This document shows, one piece after another, positions 34,962 to 43,932 of a stretch of 64,000 nt of DNA. Each line of letters begins with the position of its first letter. The stretch's first letter is position 1. Both the position numbers and the translations under genes were made by a program. The DNA comes from VXYL01 sp965243175. Lineage in GTDB: Bacteria > Pseudomonadota > Gammaproteobacteria > Pseudomonadales > Azotimanducaceae. The notes beneath the pieces are model-generated. The model had not been told where the DNA came from. It did not search any database and saw only the letters and a list, made by a program, of their open reading frames with translations. The stretch is from positions 4,836,001 to 4,900,000 of the forward strand of contig OZ251532.1 of assembly GCA_965243175.1 (NCBI GenBank). The letters are read 5' to 3'.

Positions 34962-35182
34962 TGGGTCCGATCTCGGGCGGCGAGTCGAGCGACGCGGCCG
35001 TTGCGGAGGACGGATTGGCGCCCGATGCCGTTCAGAGCGCGCCGTGGCTGAAGCCGCCGTCGTCGGTGGTCGCCGCGCCCGGGCCGTTCTGGCGCGGAGG
35101 TCGGCGGTCGAGGGGGTTGAGCCAAGGCGGGTCTCGTACTCTTGGCGTTTTTGCGAAACGAGCCAGGGGAAGGAGACCCGCC

Positions 35183-36586
35183 ATGGCGACAGGGACTGTC
35201 GAGGAGTTGGAAGAGGAACGCAAGCGCGAAGAGGGTGAAGGCGCGGGGCTGCGGCGGGAGCTGGTGGCGGCGACGGCGCGTTTGGCGCGGTTCGAGATGG
35301 CGCGCTGCGGGTCCGGTTCGAGGGATGCGGCGCTGCTGGACATGCGGCTGCGCGCGGACATGCAGGAGTTGGCGCGGCAAGGGCTGGAGCTGGCGTACGG
35401 GAAGGACGACGCGGCGCCGTGCGCGTGCCCGGCGTGCGGCGGTCGGACGCGGCTGCTGCGGGTCGACGAGGTGCGCGTGGAGACGGTGCTGGGGAGCGTG
35501 CGGGTGGAGATGGCGCGGCGCGGGTGCCGGGAGTGCGGGCGCAGCGTTCGCCCGCGGGCGCGGCGGCTGGGCGTCGAGGGTTCGATGACGCCGTCGGCGC
35601 GGCGTCTGGCGAGCCTGGCGGGTTCGCAGTGCAGCTACGCGGGGGCGGACGAGTTGCTGCGCGAGCTGTCGGGGCTGAACTTCGGCGCGAAGCGGGTGGA
35701 GCGGACGACGCGGGCGGTGGGCGACGATCTGGAGGCGTGGCGGTCGGAAGGGGGAGGCGACGGCGACGGGGCCTCGCTGGCGCGGGAGGCGTCGAAGCCG
35801 GGGCGGAAGCTGTGCTGCGCGGTGGACGGCACGGGCGTTCCGGCGCTGCCGAGCGAGACCGAGGGGCGTTCCGGCAAGGACGGCGGACGGGCTGGCACGC
35901 GCGAGGCGAAGGTGGGCGCGCTGTGGGTGTCCGAGACGGACGCCGAGGGCCGCCCGCGCATGGTGGAGGGCGCGGCGGTGCTGTTCGCGGCGATCGAGAG
36001 CGCGGCGGAGACGCCCGGCCGGGAGTCGCCGTTCGAGCGGCGGCTGCTGCGCGAACTGGCGGCGGCGGGCTGCGGGCCGGGCGACGTCGACGTGTGCGTC
36101 GGCGACGGCGCGGAGTGGATCCGGCGGGTGTTCGACGACTGGTTCCCGGACGCCGAGAGGATCGTCGACTACTACCACGCGGCGGAGTACCTGTGGGCGG
36201 CGGCGCGCGCCCGCCACGGCGACGGCGACCTCGCCGAGGCGTGGGCGAAGAAGCTGTGCGCGATGCTCAAGGCGGGCCGCGTCGACGACGCCCTGGACGA
36301 CCTGCGCAAGCGCGGCGGCGAAGCCGAGGAGTGCCGCCGCGCGGTCGCGTACCTCGGCGCCCGGCGCGACCGCATGCGCTACGACGAATACCTCGCCAGC
36401 GGCCTGCCGATCGGTTCCGGCGTCATCGAGGCGGGCTGCAAGAACGTCGTCGGCCAGCGCGCGAAAGGCCCCGGAATGCGCTGGACCGTGGCCGGCGCCA
36501 ACCCCGTCCTCTGGCTCCGCTGCGCGCGCATCGGAGGCCAGCTCGACGACTACTGGAACGACCGCGTCGCCGCACTCGCCGCTTGA
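35183..36586 (+). CDS. ISKra4 family transposase
   Basis: A 467-residue DDE-type transposase. It has an N-terminal coiled-coil-like charged segment (EELEEERKREE), a zinc-finger pair (CACPACG, CRECG), then the catalytic segments CCAVDGTGVPAL, VCVGDGAEWIRRVF and the final SGLPIGSGVIEAGCKNVVGQR with the glutamate. The family commonly has this size. The ATG follows a strong ribosome site (GGGGAAGGAGACCC). The frame is uninterrupted, so the copy may be functional. Confidence 0.94.
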   Translation: MATGTVEELEEERKREEGEGAGLRRELVAATARLARFEMARCGSGSRDAALLDMRLRADMQELARQGLELAYGKDDAAPCACPACGGRTRLLRVDEVRVETVLGSVRVEMARRGCRECGRSVRPRARRLGVEGSMTPSARRLASLAGSQCSYAGADELLRELSGLNFGAKRVERTTRAVGDDLEAWRSEGGGDGDGASLAREASKPGRKLCCAVDGTGVPALPSETEGRSGKDGGRAGTREAKVGALWVSETDAEGRPRMVEGAAVLFAAIESAAETPGRESPFERRLLRELAAAGCGPGDVDVCVGDGAEWIRRVFDDWFPDAERIVDYYHAAEYLWAAARARHGDGDLAEAWAKKLCAMLKAGRVDDALDDLRKRGGEAEECRRAVAYLGARRDRMRYDEYLASGLPIGSGVIEAGCKNVVGQRAKGPGMRWTVAGANPVLWLRCARIGGQLDDYWNDRVAALAA

Positions 36587-36597
36587 GAATGGACTTG

Positions 36598-36633
36598 GTG
36601 AGCAACCACTGACCTACGATCTGTCGCACACCC
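36598..36633. repeat. right terminal inverted repeat of the ISKra4-family IS
   Basis: Inverted copy of 34926-34961 with one mismatch, followed by the second target-duplication copy GACGCCATG at 36634-36642. Confidence 0.95.
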
Positions 36634-36673
36634 GACGCCATGTGGGCGCTTGCATTGGATGGTGGGCGTAGAT

Positions 36674-36700
36674 TAGCACCCGATCCTGTGGAGATGCGCG
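36674..36700. repeat. left copy of an imperfect direct repeat flanking the AAA/PD-(D/E)XK gene
   Basis: Contains the core CCCGATCCTGTGG followed by GATGCGCG, also present downstream of the gene near 38714-38750. The core is identical over 13 bases; the second copy has a 9-base tandem insertion (GGGGATGCT) before GATGCGCG. Confidence 0.5.
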
Positions 36701-36770
36701 GTAGGAACCGACGCGCCGCTCAGGCGGCGTGTATGCTGGCGCCGGCGGCATGCGGAACGACGGCGAGGCG

Positions 36771-38555
36771 ATGTCCGATTCCTATCCCCCGATTCCCTAC
36801 GGACTGGGCCACTTCCCCACCGTCCGGCGCGACGGCTTCTACTACGTGGACAAGACGCGCTTCGTACGCGAACTGGAGAAAGTCCGCTTCGCGTTCTTCG
36901 TGCGCCCGCGTCGGTTCGGCAAGACGCTCTGGCTGACGATGCTGGACGCCTACTACAACCGCAACGTCGCGGACAAGTTCGAGGCGGTATTCGCCGGCAC
37001 GGACATCGGTACCAACCCCACCGCCAACCGCAGCCGCTACGTGGTGCTTTACTTCGACTTTTCCGCGGTCAAGCACGCGCTGCCGACGCTAGAGGCGGAG
37101 TTCGAAGGCTACTGCGCCATCCAACTGGAGGGCGTGCTGCGGCGCAACAAGGATCTCTTCGACGAGCGGATCAGGCAGCGCGTTGATGAGCAGCCATCGA
37201 TCAACCAGAGACTCGCGGCGCTCTTCCAGCACGTCCGCGACCACGACATTCCGCTGTACGTGCTGATCGACGAGTACGACAACTTCGCCAACACGATTCT
37301 CTCGGAGCAGGGTGCCGAGGCGTACCGCGCCTTCACCCACGGCGGCGGCTTCTACCGCAGCTTCTTCGGCACGCTGAAGGCCGGTACCGCGGAGGCTGGC
37401 GGCATCGAGCGGCTGTTCGTCACCGGCGTCTCCCCGGTGACGATGGACGACGTGACCAGCGGCTTCAACATCGCCACCAACATCAGCCTGCGCCCGCAGT
37501 TCAACGCAATGCTGGGCTTGAGCGAGGGCGAGGCGCGGGCCATGCTGGAAATCTACCGGAAGGCGGGCGCGATCCGCGAGGAGGTCGACGATGCGCTTGT
37601 CACGATGCGCGAGTGGTACAACGGCTACCGCTTCGCCAAGACCGCCCGGGAAGACCTGTACAACACCGACATGGTGCTTTACTACCTCAACGAATCCATC
37701 GCGCTCGGCGAGCCCCCGGATCAGCTGATCGACCGCAACGTGCGCGTGGACTACGGCAAGCTGCGGCACCTCTTGATCGTCAGCCGCCAGCAGGCGGAGA
37801 AGGCGCGCCGGGAGCGGGGCGCGGTCGAGTTGAACGGCAACTTCGACCTGCTGCGGCAAGTGATCGAAGAGGAAGGCGCCCAATGCGACCTGCGCGACGG
37901 CTTCCCGTTGCGCGAACTCGGCAAGCGGGAGAACTTCCTCTCGCTGCTGCACTGCTTCGGCCTGCTCAGCATCCGCGGCACGGTGGAGGGGCGGCCCCGC
38001 CTCGGCATCCCCAACCAGACCGTCAAAAGCCTCATGTACGGCATCCTGCGAGACGCCTACGACGAGGCCGGCGTGTTGTCCGTGGACATCTACCGCTTCA
38101 CGGACCTCGTCCACGAGATGGCCTACCGCGCTGCCTGGCGGCCGGTGTTCGAGCATCTGGCGGAGGCGGTGGAGCGGCACGCTGGCATCCGCGACCATCT
38201 GGCCGGCGAGAAGACGATCCAGGGCTTCCTGGCGGCGTATCTGGCGGCGACCAACTACTACCTGTTCCACTCGGAGCGGGAACTCGGCGGCGGCTACGCG
38301 GACATCTGGCTGGAACCCAACGCAGTGGCGCACCCGGAGGCGCCGCTCGGCTACCTCTTGGAGCTCAAGTGGCTGAAGCCGAGCGCAAGCGACGTCCAAG
38401 TGTCCGCGTTGGCCGACGAAGCAAGAGCACAGCTGCGCCGCTATCTCGGCGACGAATCGCTTCGGCAGCGTCGCCCGCGCGTTCGCTACGTCGGCTTGGC
38501 GCTGGTCTACCACGGCTGGAAACTCGCCAGCGCGGAAGCCGTGGAAGCGGGCTGA
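36771..38555 (+). CDS. AAA-ATPase-like / PD-(D/E)XK nuclease-like protein (DUF1703 type)
   Basis: A 594-residue protein. The N-terminal AAA-ATPase-like region contains FYYVDKTRFVRELEK and FFVRPRRFGKTLWLTML (Walker A position RRFGKT), then LYVLIDEYDNFANTI (Walker B) and a VTGVSPVTMDDVTSGFN segment. The C-terminal DUF1703 domain has the nuclease motif GGGYADIWLEP...GYLLELKW near 520-545. Such proteins occur in many copies in some bacteria and their role is unknown; association with mobile DNA or defence has been suggested. The ATG giving MSDSYPP follows GGCGAGGCG. Imperfect direct repeats flank the gene (about 36674-36700 and 38714-38750). Confidence 0.88.
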   Translation: MSDSYPPIPYGLGHFPTVRRDGFYYVDKTRFVRELEKVRFAFFVRPRRFGKTLWLTMLDAYYNRNVADKFEAVFAGTDIGTNPTANRSRYVVLYFDFSAVKHALPTLEAEFEGYCAIQLEGVLRRNKDLFDERIRQRVDEQPSINQRLAALFQHVRDHDIPLYVLIDEYDNFANTILSEQGAEAYRAFTHGGGFYRSFFGTLKAGTAEAGGIERLFVTGVSPVTMDDVTSGFNIATNISLRPQFNAMLGLSEGEARAMLEIYRKAGAIREEVDDALVTMREWYNGYRFAKTAREDLYNTDMVLYYLNESIALGEPPDQLIDRNVRVDYGKLRHLLIVSRQQAEKARRERGAVELNGNFDLLRQVIEEEGAQCDLRDGFPLRELGKRENFLSLLHCFGLLSIRGTVEGRPRLGIPNQTVKSLMYGILRDAYDEAGVLSVDIYRFTDLVHEMAYRAAWRPVFEHLAEAVERHAGIRDHLAGEKTIQGFLAAYLAATNYYLFHSERELGGGYADIWLEPNAVAHPEAPLGYLLELKWLKPSASDVQVSALADEARAQLRRYLGDESLRQRRPRVRYVGLALVYHGWKLASAEAVEAG

Positions 38556-38713
38556 CCGACAGCGAGAGCGCCGTGGCCCGCCGACGGTGCCGCTGGCTCA
38601 CTCTCGGGACGAACGCATCAACGCCTGGTAGAGTGGCTCGCCGGCGGCCAAGGCGTCGTGGTCGCCACATCCACCAACGGCCACACGACGCGAAAGAAGC
38701 CGCGCACGGGGAG

Positions 38714-38750
38714 TAGCCCCCGATCCTGTGGGGATGCTGGGGATGCGCGG
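38714..38750. repeat. right copy of an imperfect direct repeat flanking the AAA/PD-(D/E)XK gene
   Basis: Shares TAGC, CCCGATCCTGTGG and GATGCGCGG with the copy near 36674-36700, in direct orientation. It lies in the 261-base gap before the mannose-6-phosphate isomerase-like gene. Confidence 0.5.
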
Positions 38751-38816
38751 CCCAAAGCGGGCGACAGCGCGATCCGAATACAATGGCGGGCGTTTGCCGC
38801 TTCGAGCCGAACGACC

Positions 38817-39734
38817 ATGCAGCTTCCGCCCGTAGAGTTGGAACCGGTGGTGGTGGAGAAGGCTTGGGGGCGGGAGATCTGGTACAGCGGCATCGAGGCG
38901 CGGGGGGAGAGCCGCGTGCATTCGGCTGGCGCATCCGTTCCGCTGTCGCGCTATCTGCGCGAGCATGGCCGCGACGCGGACGTCGTGCTCTTGAAGGCGC
39001 TGTGCCCGGACAAGGGCGATCTGTACATGGAGGTCCACGACGCGAAGTGGGAGGTCTACGTCGTGGACCACGTGGACGAGTCGCTTCGACCCGATGGCGG
39101 CGCCATGCTGCTCGGCGCGAACCAGTGCCGCCGGCGGATGCTCGGCGAGGGGTTCCGGGCGGCGCTGCTGGAAGCGGCGCAAGAGGCCGAGTCCGACGGC
39201 GCGAAGCTCCCTCGGGTCGCTGGCTTCCTCAATGCCGTTCCTCTGCGCCCCGGCGACTTGGTGACGATTCCGCCACGGATGCCTCATTCGTTGCTGCGCG
39301 GCGTGCGGGTCATCGAGTTCCAGACCCCGGCGTTCGAACGCAAGATCCTCGCCGCCAGCCAGCCCGTGACGACGCAGAACGGCTGGGACAGCGCGGCGGC
39401 CGTCGCCGCCATGGACATCGACCTCGCGCCGAACGTGCGCAGGCGCCCCGGTACCGGCGAGGCAACGCGCACGGCGGATTTCGCCGTCGTCGCGCTCGGC
39501 CCGGGCGCGAGCAGAGTGGTCCCGCAGTGGTCGGTCGGCTGGGTGCAGGCCGGCGAAATCCGCGCCGGCGATGTTCGCTTCGGGGCGCGCACTGCCTTCG
39601 TGGCACCAGCACAAGTGGAACTGCAGGCGAGCGAGAACGGTTGGGCCCTCGTCGCCGAAGAACTCGCCGAGAACGCGGCGCGTTCGTGTTCCAATGACGA
39701 CCTCCAAGGGGCGCAAGCGACGGGGAGAGCATGA
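38817..39734 (+). CDS. type I mannose-6-phosphate isomerase-like protein
   Basis: A 305-residue cupin-fold protein. The N-terminal VVVEKAWGREIWYSG corresponds to the class I phosphomannose isomerase opening, and LRPGDLVTIPPRMPHSLLRGVRVIEFQTP near 144-172 matches the metal/substrate cupin strand. It may interconvert mannose- and fructose-6-phosphate, but the sequence is divergent and no sugar-nucleotide genes are adjacent. The ATG at 38817 starts the conserved domain; the earlier start at 38658 is within repeat-containing DNA. It overlaps the MBL gene by ATGA. Confidence 0.78.
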   Translation: MQLPPVELEPVVVEKAWGREIWYSGIEARGESRVHSAGASVPLSRYLREHGRDADVVLLKALCPDKGDLYMEVHDAKWEVYVVDHVDESLRPDGGAMLLGANQCRRRMLGEGFRAALLEAAQEAESDGAKLPRVAGFLNAVPLRPGDLVTIPPRMPHSLLRGVRVIEFQTPAFERKILAASQPVTTQNGWDSAAAVAAMDIDLAPNVRRRPGTGEATRTADFAVVALGPGASRVVPQWSVGWVQAGEIRAGDVRFGARTAFVAPAQVELQASENGWALVAEELAENAARSCSNDDLQGAQATGRA

Positions 39735-40414
39735 ACGAAGCGGACAGCGAACTGATCGTCGAGCAGATCCAGATCGGCCCGATGGCCAACTTCACCTATC
39801 TCGTGGGCTCCCGCAGCACGCGGGAGGTGGCCGTGGTGGACCCGGCGTGGGACATCGACGGCCTGCTCGCCCACATCGAGGAACGCGGCTACACCCTCAC
39901 CGCCGCCCTCGCCACCCACTACCACCCGGATCACGTCGGCGGCGGCATGGGCGGGCGCAGCATCGCTGGCGTCACCGAACTGCTGGCGAAGAATCCGGTG
40001 AAGATCCACGCCCACCGCCACGAAGCCGCTGGCATCCGCCGCGTCACCGGCGTTTCGGAATCGGACATCGCCAAGGTGGATTCGGGCGACCGGCTGCGCG
40101 TCGGCGCCATCGAGATCGAGTTCCTGCACACCCCTGGCCACACGCCGGGCTCGCAGTGCTTCCGCGTCAAGAACACCCTGGTCTCCGGCGACACGCTGTT
40201 CATCGACGGCTGCGGGCGGGTCGATCTGCCCGGCTCGGATTCCGAGCAGATGTACCACAGCCTGCAGAAGCTCAAGGCGCTGCCGGACGACACCCTGCTC
40301 CTGCCCGGCCACAACTACGGCGCCGTGCCCAACGCCACCATGGGCGAAACAAAGAAAGTGAACGCTTACTTAGCGGTGCGAGACCTGCCCACTTGGCAGC
40401 AGGTCATGGGCTAG
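39731..40414 (+). CDS. MBL-fold metallohydrolase (glyoxalase II / persulfide dioxygenase-like)
   Basis: A 227-residue protein with the metal-binding THYHPDH (62-68), LHTPGHTPGS near 134, SGDTLFIDGCGR near 154 and a final LLPGHNYG histidine. The SGDTLFIDGCGRVD segment and short C-terminus resemble persulfide dioxygenases (ETHE1-like) and glyoxalase II relatives that act on glutathione thioesters or persulfides. Which reaction applies cannot be decided from sequence. The start overlaps the preceding stop by four bases. Confidence 0.88.
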   Translation: MNEADSELIVEQIQIGPMANFTYLVGSRSTREVAVVDPAWDIDGLLAHIEERGYTLTAALATHYHPDHVGGGMGGRSIAGVTELLAKNPVKIHAHRHEAAGIRRVTGVSESDIAKVDSGDRLRVGAIEIEFLHTPGHTPGSQCFRVKNTLVSGDTLFIDGCGRVDLPGSDSEQMYHSLQKLKALPDDTLLLPGHNYGAVPNATMGETKKVNAYLAVRDLPTWQQVMG

Positions 40415-40421
40415 GCGCAAG

Positions 40422-40476
40422 ACCGGCCCGCCGCCGCTGCTACTGATTCGCTCTCTCGAACATGCGGCGGGCCGGT
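40422..40476. terminator. long inverted repeat between convergent genes
   Basis: ACCGGCCCGCCGC (40422-40434) and GCGGCGGGCCGGT (40464-40476) can pair perfectly over 13 bases around a 29-base loop. Its position between the MBL gene and the convergent small-protein gene suggests a bidirectional terminator. There is no U-tract. Confidence 0.5.
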
Positions 40477-40488
40477 GGTTGGCGCTGG

Positions 40489-40701
40489 CTACAGCGAGTA
40501 GCAAGGGCCGCCGGGCGTGGGGAAGTAGGGGCACGTTTGGGATGGGTCCGGGCCCCAGTACTCGGCGCCGTTGCCCACCGGCGCGAACTCGGCGCCCTGC
40601 CCTTGCCCGTCCGGGGCGAACGGCTGCGCCTGGACGATGCCGCAAACCGCGATCACGGCCACAACGCTTGCAAGCAAGCGAGTCCTCGCGTTCTTCTTCA
40701 T
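40489..40701 (-). CDS. small secreted protein of unknown function
   Basis: A 70-residue protein with a clear Sec signal peptide: MKKNARTR, then LLASVVAVIAVCGIV and the AQA cleavage site near residue 26. The mature peptide of about 44 residues is rich in Gly, Pro and aromatic residues with two cysteines (GNGAEYWGPDPSQTCPYF, then GGPCYSL), which could form a disulfide. A strong ribosome site (AAAGGAGAG) supports it being real. I do not recognise a family. It is transcribed alone, away from the HAD gene. Confidence 0.75.
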   Translation of the reverse strand: MKKNARTRLLASVVAVIAVCGIVQAQPFAPDGQGQGAEFAPVGNGAEYWGPDPSQTCPYFPTPGGPCYSL

Positions 40702-40764
40702 GGCTGCTCTCCTTTGTTGGTTGATTGAGCGGAGAGCAACCGTAAGCGGATGGGGAGGCGTTCG

Positions 40765-41691
40765 TTAGGGGCGATCGCCCCGGCGCGGTGTGCGAGATGT
40801 CTGAAAATCGCCGCCGTCATCGCCCTTGGTTCGACGCCCGATAAGTGCCGCTGCATTGCCGGTGGAGTCTCGGGCGGCGAGCAAATGGTCGATCAGCACC
40901 GCCACGCCGTCGTCGTTGTTCGAGCGGGTCGTCCAGTTCGCGGCTTCGCGGACCGCGGGTTCGGCGTTGCCCATCGCCACCCCCAAGCCGGCGCCCAGAA
41001 TCATAGGCAGGTCGTTCAGCGCGTCGCCAACGGCTGCGATGGCGGTCTTCTCGACGATGCCGATCCCCGCGGCGTAGCGCTCCAGCGCATGCCACTTGTT
41101 CACGTGGCCGAGGATGGTCTCCAAGTACCAGCCCGGCGTTTTCTTCGACTCCACCAGCACCGTGGAGAAAGCGTCCAAGCGGTCGATGGCGCGTTGCAGC
41201 GCCGCGAGTGGTTCGCGTTCGCCGAAGCAGCCGACCATCAGCACGTCCTCGCGCCCGGCGAGTTCCGTTTCGGTGTCCGGCTGGCCGACATCGCCGTTGA
41301 CGTCCATGTAGTGGTGCGTCTCCGGGTTCCATGGAACGTTGGCGTCCATGAGGAAGTCCGCGCCGCCGCGTTGGTGCGAGTCGCGATGCAGCATGAGCGT
41401 CAGGCGATGCTCGCGGGCAAGCGTCAACAGCGTAGCGACTTGGCTCGCCGCGAAGGGTTCGCTTTGCAGCACTTCGCCGGCGGCGTCCTTCACCAGCGCG
41501 CCGCCCAGGCAAATCGCTGGCAGCGGCGTTTCCATGCGATCGGCGACGAACCGCGTCGTGCGGTAGCGCCGCCCGGTCGCAAGAACAACGTGCAGCCCCT
41601 GTTCGCAAGCGCGACGCACGGCGTCCCGATTGGCGGCCGAAACCTCGTCGTCGTCGCCAACCAGCGTACCGTCGATGTCCACCGCGAGCAG
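40765..41691 (-). CDS. Cof-type HAD-IIB hydrolase
   Basis: A phosphatase of the HAD superfamily, about 308 residues. Motif I is LLAVDIDGTLVGDD, motif II ATGRRY, and the C-terminal motifs are the K in HVNKWHALE and the acidic AVGDALNDLPMI. The type IIB cap lies in the middle. Cof-type enzymes dephosphorylate sugar phosphates or cofactor intermediates. There is no ATG near the domain start: CTG at 41691 or GTG at 41682 are candidates, and the frame stays open through argF. It lies directly behind argF on the same strand, probably in the same operon. Confidence 0.85.
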   Translation of the reverse strand: MLAVDIDGTLVGDDDEVSAANRDAVRRACEQGLHVVLATGRRYRTTRFVADRMETPLPAICLGGALVKDAAGEVLQSEPFAASQVATLLTLAREHRLTLMLHRDSHQRGGADFLMDANVPWNPETHHYMDVNGDVGQPDTETELAGREDVLMVGCFGEREPLAALQRAIDRLDAFSTVLVESKKTPGWYLETILGHVNKWHALERYAAGIGIVEKTAIAAVGDALNDLPMILGAGLGVAMGNAEPAVREAANWTTRSNNDDGVAVLIDHLLAARDSTGNAAALIGRRTKGDDGGDFQTSRTPRRGDRP

Positions 41692-41756
41692 CGAAACTGC
41701 GCTTGCGAGATGCGCCGGGAAGTCCGCTGCCTGGCCCTCGCGGGAAGCCGAGCCGC

Positions 41757-42647
41757 CTAGCAGAGCAGGAACTCCAGCAACGCCTTCTGCGAGTGGAGAC
41801 GATTGCCGGCTTCCACCCACGCCACCGAGCGCGGATCGTCGAGCAGGTCGGCGCTGATCTCTTCGCCCCGGTGCGCTGGCAGGCAGTGCATGAACAGCAC
41901 GTCGTCCGCGGCCTGGTCCAACAGGGCGGCGGTGATCTGGTAGCCGTCGAAGGCGCTTCGCCGCTGCGACTCCTCGCCCTCGTGCCCCATCGAAGACCAC
42001 ACGTCCGTCACCACCAGATCGGCGCCGGCAACGGCTTCGGCGGGAGATTCCACCAAGCGCACGGACTCGCCGCACTCCCCCGTCGGCGCGTGGCTGTGCG
42101 GCGTGGCCACCCGCAACTGGAAACCGAACAGCGGCGCGGCGTCGATGTACGACTGGCACATGTTGTAGCCGTCGCCGATGAACGCCACGGTGGCGCCAGC
42201 GATGTCGCCGCGGAACTCGTTGTAGGTCTGCACGTCCGCCAGCAACTGGCAGGGGTGAAAACGACTCGTCATGGCGTTCACCACCGGCACCCGCGAAGCT
42301 GTTGCGAAACATTCCAGCTGGCCTTGGTCGAGGGCGCGGATGGCGACCGCATCGACCATCTGCGAGAGCACGCGGGCGGTGTCCTCCACGGGTTCGCCGC
42401 GGCCGAGCTGCGAATCGTTGGCGTTGATCAGCAGCGCATGGCCGCCCAGCTGATGCATGCCGACCTCGAAGGCGACTCGCGTGCGCGTGGAGCTGAGTTC
42501 GAAGATCAACGCCAAGGTGCGCCCGCGCAAGGGCTCGTAGCGCTGCCCGTCGGCCGTCATCGCCTTGAGCGTGGCGGCGCGCTGCACCACGTGCGCGAGT
42601 TCGTCGCGGTTGAAGTCCGCCAGAGTGAGGAAGTGGCGGGCGGCCAT
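41757..42647 (-). CDS. argF: ornithine carbamoyltransferase
   Basis: A 296-residue enzyme making citrulline from ornithine and carbamoyl phosphate. The carbamoyl-phosphate motif STRTR (53-57), HPCQ (near 131) and the ornithine-binding HCLPAHRGEE (near 258) are all present. The SMG-type loop appears as DVWSSMGHE. It is slightly shorter than E. coli ArgF but complete. It lies 3 bases downstream of argD and upstream of the HAD gene on the minus strand. Confidence 0.96.
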   Translation of the reverse strand: MAARHFLTLADFNRDELAHVVQRAATLKAMTADGQRYEPLRGRTLALIFELSSTRTRVAFEVGMHQLGGHALLINANDSQLGRGEPVEDTARVLSQMVDAVAIRALDQGQLECFATASRVPVVNAMTSRFHPCQLLADVQTYNEFRGDIAGATVAFIGDGYNMCQSYIDAAPLFGFQLRVATPHSHAPTGECGESVRLVESPAEAVAGADLVVTDVWSSMGHEGEESQRRSAFDGYQITAALLDQAADDVLFMHCLPAHRGEEISADLLDDPRSVAWVEAGNRLHSQKALLEFLLC

Positions 42648-42650
42648 CGC

Positions 42651-43841
42651 CTAGTCCAAAGCCTCGATCAGGCCGATCACCGCATCCACGATCTCGTCTG
42701 CTTCGGCGTCGCTCATCGTCAGCGGCGGCAGCAGGCGCACCACGGAGTCCGCAGCGACGTTGATGAGCAGCCCCGCTTCGAGCGCCGCGCCGATCAGCTG
42801 CGTACACGGTTCGTTCAGTTCCACCGCCACCATCAGCCCCTTGCCGCGAATCTCCTTGACGCGGTTGTTGCCCTGCAAGCCTGCGCGGAACCGCGCCAGC
42901 ATCCGCTCGCCGAGTTCGGCGGCGCGTTCGGTGATGCCGCCTTCGACCAGTTCGTCGAGCACGGCATTGGCGGCGGCACTGGCCAGGAAGTTGCCGCCGA
43001 AGGTGGAACCGTGGGTGCCGGCCACCAGCATCTGCGCCGCCACGCCCTTCGCCATGCAAGCGCCGATGGGCATGCCGTTGCCGAGACCCTTGGCCAAGGT
43101 CACCACGTCCGGCACCGTGTTCGTGTGTTGAAACGCGAAGTAGCGGCCGGTGCGCCCGTTGCCGGTCTGCACTTCGTCGAGCATCAGCAGCCAGTCGTTG
43201 GCGTCGCAGATGGCGCGCAGCGCATCGAGATAGCCAGCGTCGGGAATGCGGATGCCGCCCTCGCCGAGAATCGGCTCCACCAGCAGCGCCGCCACTTCCT
43301 TGTTGTTGGCGGCGATGCGTTCGATGGAGGCCACGTCGTCGTAGGGAGCGCGCACGAAACCGGCGAGCAGCGGCTCGAAACCCGCATGCACCTTGCGGTT
43401 TCCGGTGGCGGTGAGGGTCGCCATGGTGCGCCCGTGGAAACTGCCGTCCGCGACCACCACGCCCGGCGCATCGATGCCGCGGCTGTGGCCGTAGAGCCGG
43501 GCGATCTTGATGGCCGCTTCGTTGGCTTCCGCGCCGGAGTTGCAGAAGAACACGTTGTCCATTCCGGAGAGACCGCAGAGCCGGTTCGCCAAGCGTTCCT
43601 GGGCCGGAATGCGGTACAGATTGGAGGTGTGCAGCAGCGTGGACGCCTGCCCGGCGATGGCTTGCGCGACCTTCGGATGGGCATGGCCAAGGCCGCAGAC
43701 GGCGATTCCGGTCAGGGCATCCAAGTAGCGTTTTCCCGCGTCGTCGTAGAGGTAGCTCCCTTCGCCGCGCACGAAGGACACCGGCAGGCGGGCGTAGGTC
43801 GGCATTACCGTGGCGGGAATCTCCGGGGAAGCATCTGCCAT
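42651..43841 (-). CDS. argD: acetylornithine aminotransferase
   Basis: A 396-residue class III PLP aminotransferase. It converts N-acetylglutamate semialdehyde to N-acetylornithine and may also act in lysine synthesis (succinyl-DAP aminotransferase). Features are FFCNSGAEANEAAIKIAR, FHGRTMATL, LLMLDEVQTGNGRTG and the PLP lysine in TLAKGLGNGMPIG near 248. The ATG at 43841 follows AAGGAGATTGTCC. It heads the argD-argF-HAD cluster. Confidence 0.95.
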   Translation of the reverse strand: MADASPEIPATVMPTYARLPVSFVRGEGSYLYDDAGKRYLDALTGIAVCGLGHAHPKVAQAIAGQASTLLHTSNLYRIPAQERLANRLCGLSGMDNVFFCNSGAEANEAAIKIARLYGHSRGIDAPGVVVADGSFHGRTMATLTATGNRKVHAGFEPLLAGFVRAPYDDVASIERIAANNKEVAALLVEPILGEGGIRIPDAGYLDALRAICDANDWLLMLDEVQTGNGRTGRYFAFQHTNTVPDVVTLAKGLGNGMPIGACMAKGVAAQMLVAGTHGSTFGGNFLASAAANAVLDELVEGGITERAAELGERMLARFRAGLQGNNRVKEIRGKGLMVAVELNEPCTQLIGAALEAGLLINVAADSVVRLLPPLTMSDAEADEIVDAVIGLIEALD

Positions 43842-43932
43842 GGACAATCTCCTTGCAGGGCTGAACAGGCTGCGAAGAACCGGCACCGCGCCGCTCAGCC
43901 AACGCGGACGCCCTTCGCCAAGCCCAAACAGA

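Larger units (their letters stand above)
34926..36633 (+). mobile_element. ISKra4-family insertion sequence
   Basis: A 1708-base element bounded by 36-base terminal inverted repeats with one mismatch (34926-34961 and 36598-36633; ends GGGTGTGCGAC). It is flanked by the perfect 9-base direct repeat GACGCCATG (34917-34925 and 36634-36642). It carries one intact transposase gene. The insertion abuts the desaturase start codon. Intact ends, duplication and gene suggest recent, possibly ongoing, activity. Confidence 0.94.
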
